12,344 nucleotides of DNA, from NCBI GenBank assembly GCA_001577215.1, contig LSCC01000046.1, forward strand, positions 1 to 12,344. Reading direction: 5' to 3'. Each line of letters begins with the position of its first letter. The stretch's first letter is position 1. Shown piece by piece: positions 12,238-12,344 of this stretch. A program made the translations under genes and the position numbers. This DNA comes from Fidelibacterota bacterium TCS52. GTDB taxonomy: Bacteria > Fidelibacterota > Fidelibacteria > Fidelibacterales > Fidelibacteraceae. The notes under the pieces are model-generated. The model made no database searches. It saw nothing but the letters and a program-made list of their open reading frames with translations, and was not told the origin of the DNA.

Positions 12238-12344
12238 ATGGAATATAATGTACGAGAAATAATAGAATATGCCATAAAAATTGAAAAAGAAAGCTATGCT
12301 TTTTATATTAATGCAGCAGAAAAAGTAAACGACAAAAATGTGAA
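12238..12344 (+). CDS. Ferritin-like/rubrerythrin-type protein (N-terminal part, runs off right edge)
   Basis: From the ATG at 12238 an open frame of 35 complete codons continues to the window edge. It reads EIIEYAIKIEKESYAFYINA (7-26), the first helix of ferritin-like diiron proteins such as rubrerythrin, where a pattern like E-x2-K-x-AF-Y-x2-AA is typical. E16 or E18 would be a metal ligand in that helix. Such proteins reduce peroxide or handle iron in anaerobes. AAGG (12224-12227) overlaps the previous stop, about 10 nt upstream. With a gap of only 12 nt, the gene probably belongs to the same operon. The family assignment rests on one helix. Confidence 0.65.
   Translation, partial: MEYNVREIIEYAIKIEKESYAFYINAAEKVNDKNV

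Overview
The window comes from an AT-rich anaerobic bacterium. Bacterial rather than archaeal origin is supported by a Rex repressor, an Rrf2 regulator, a consensus TTGACA promoter and purine-rich Shine-Dalgarno (SD) sites before nearly every gene. The phylum cannot be read from the sequence. An uncultured or poorly studied anaerobic lineage is a guess, not a result.

Layout. On the minus strand at the left edge, an Rrf2-family regulator (257-682) overlaps by 8 nt the start of a metal/metalloid-type permease that runs off the window (1-264). A 204-bp divergent region follows. It holds a TTGACA promoter with an inverted repeat over its -10 for the rrf2 side, and a perfect 30-bp palindrome for the rex side. 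From 887 to the right edge everything is on the plus strand and tightly packed, so it looks like one operon: rex; an Mrp antiporter-like block (MrpE, MrpF, MrpG, an MbhD-like protein, an MbhE-MrpB fusion, MrpC); a 1039-residue protein made of two MrpD-type antiporter modules; NuoH-, NuoB-, NuoC- and NuoD-like proteins; a fusion of a NuoI/MbxN-like ferredoxin domain with an NfnL/GltD-like flavoprotein; and the start of a ferritin-like/rubrerythrin-type protein.

The order E-F-G-D-(E/B)-C-D-D-H-B-C-D-I corresponds to the archaeal mbx/mbs cluster (A B C D EF G H H' M J K L N), which links ferredoxin oxidation to ion pumping. The large subunit keeps only one cysteine of each [NiFe]-binding CxxC pair (C97 and C393; the partner positions are E100 and E396), so it is very unlikely to be an H2-evolving hydrogenase. 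Unlike a plain mbx cluster, the distal iron-sulfur subunit carries its own FAD and pyridine-nucleotide domains. The simplest reading is an ion-translocating complex that moves electrons between ferredoxin and NAD(H), possibly with a sulfur compound as an alternative substrate at the former Ni-Fe site. Rex, a sensor of the NADH/NAD+ ratio, at the head of the operon fits this reading.

Other points of interest are a tandem antiporter fusion, a NuoB-like subunit lacking one of the usual tandem cluster cysteines, and a hairpin that buries the SD of the large-subunit gene inside the end of the preceding gene. No RNA genes, CRISPR arrays, insertion sequences or convincing terminators were seen.
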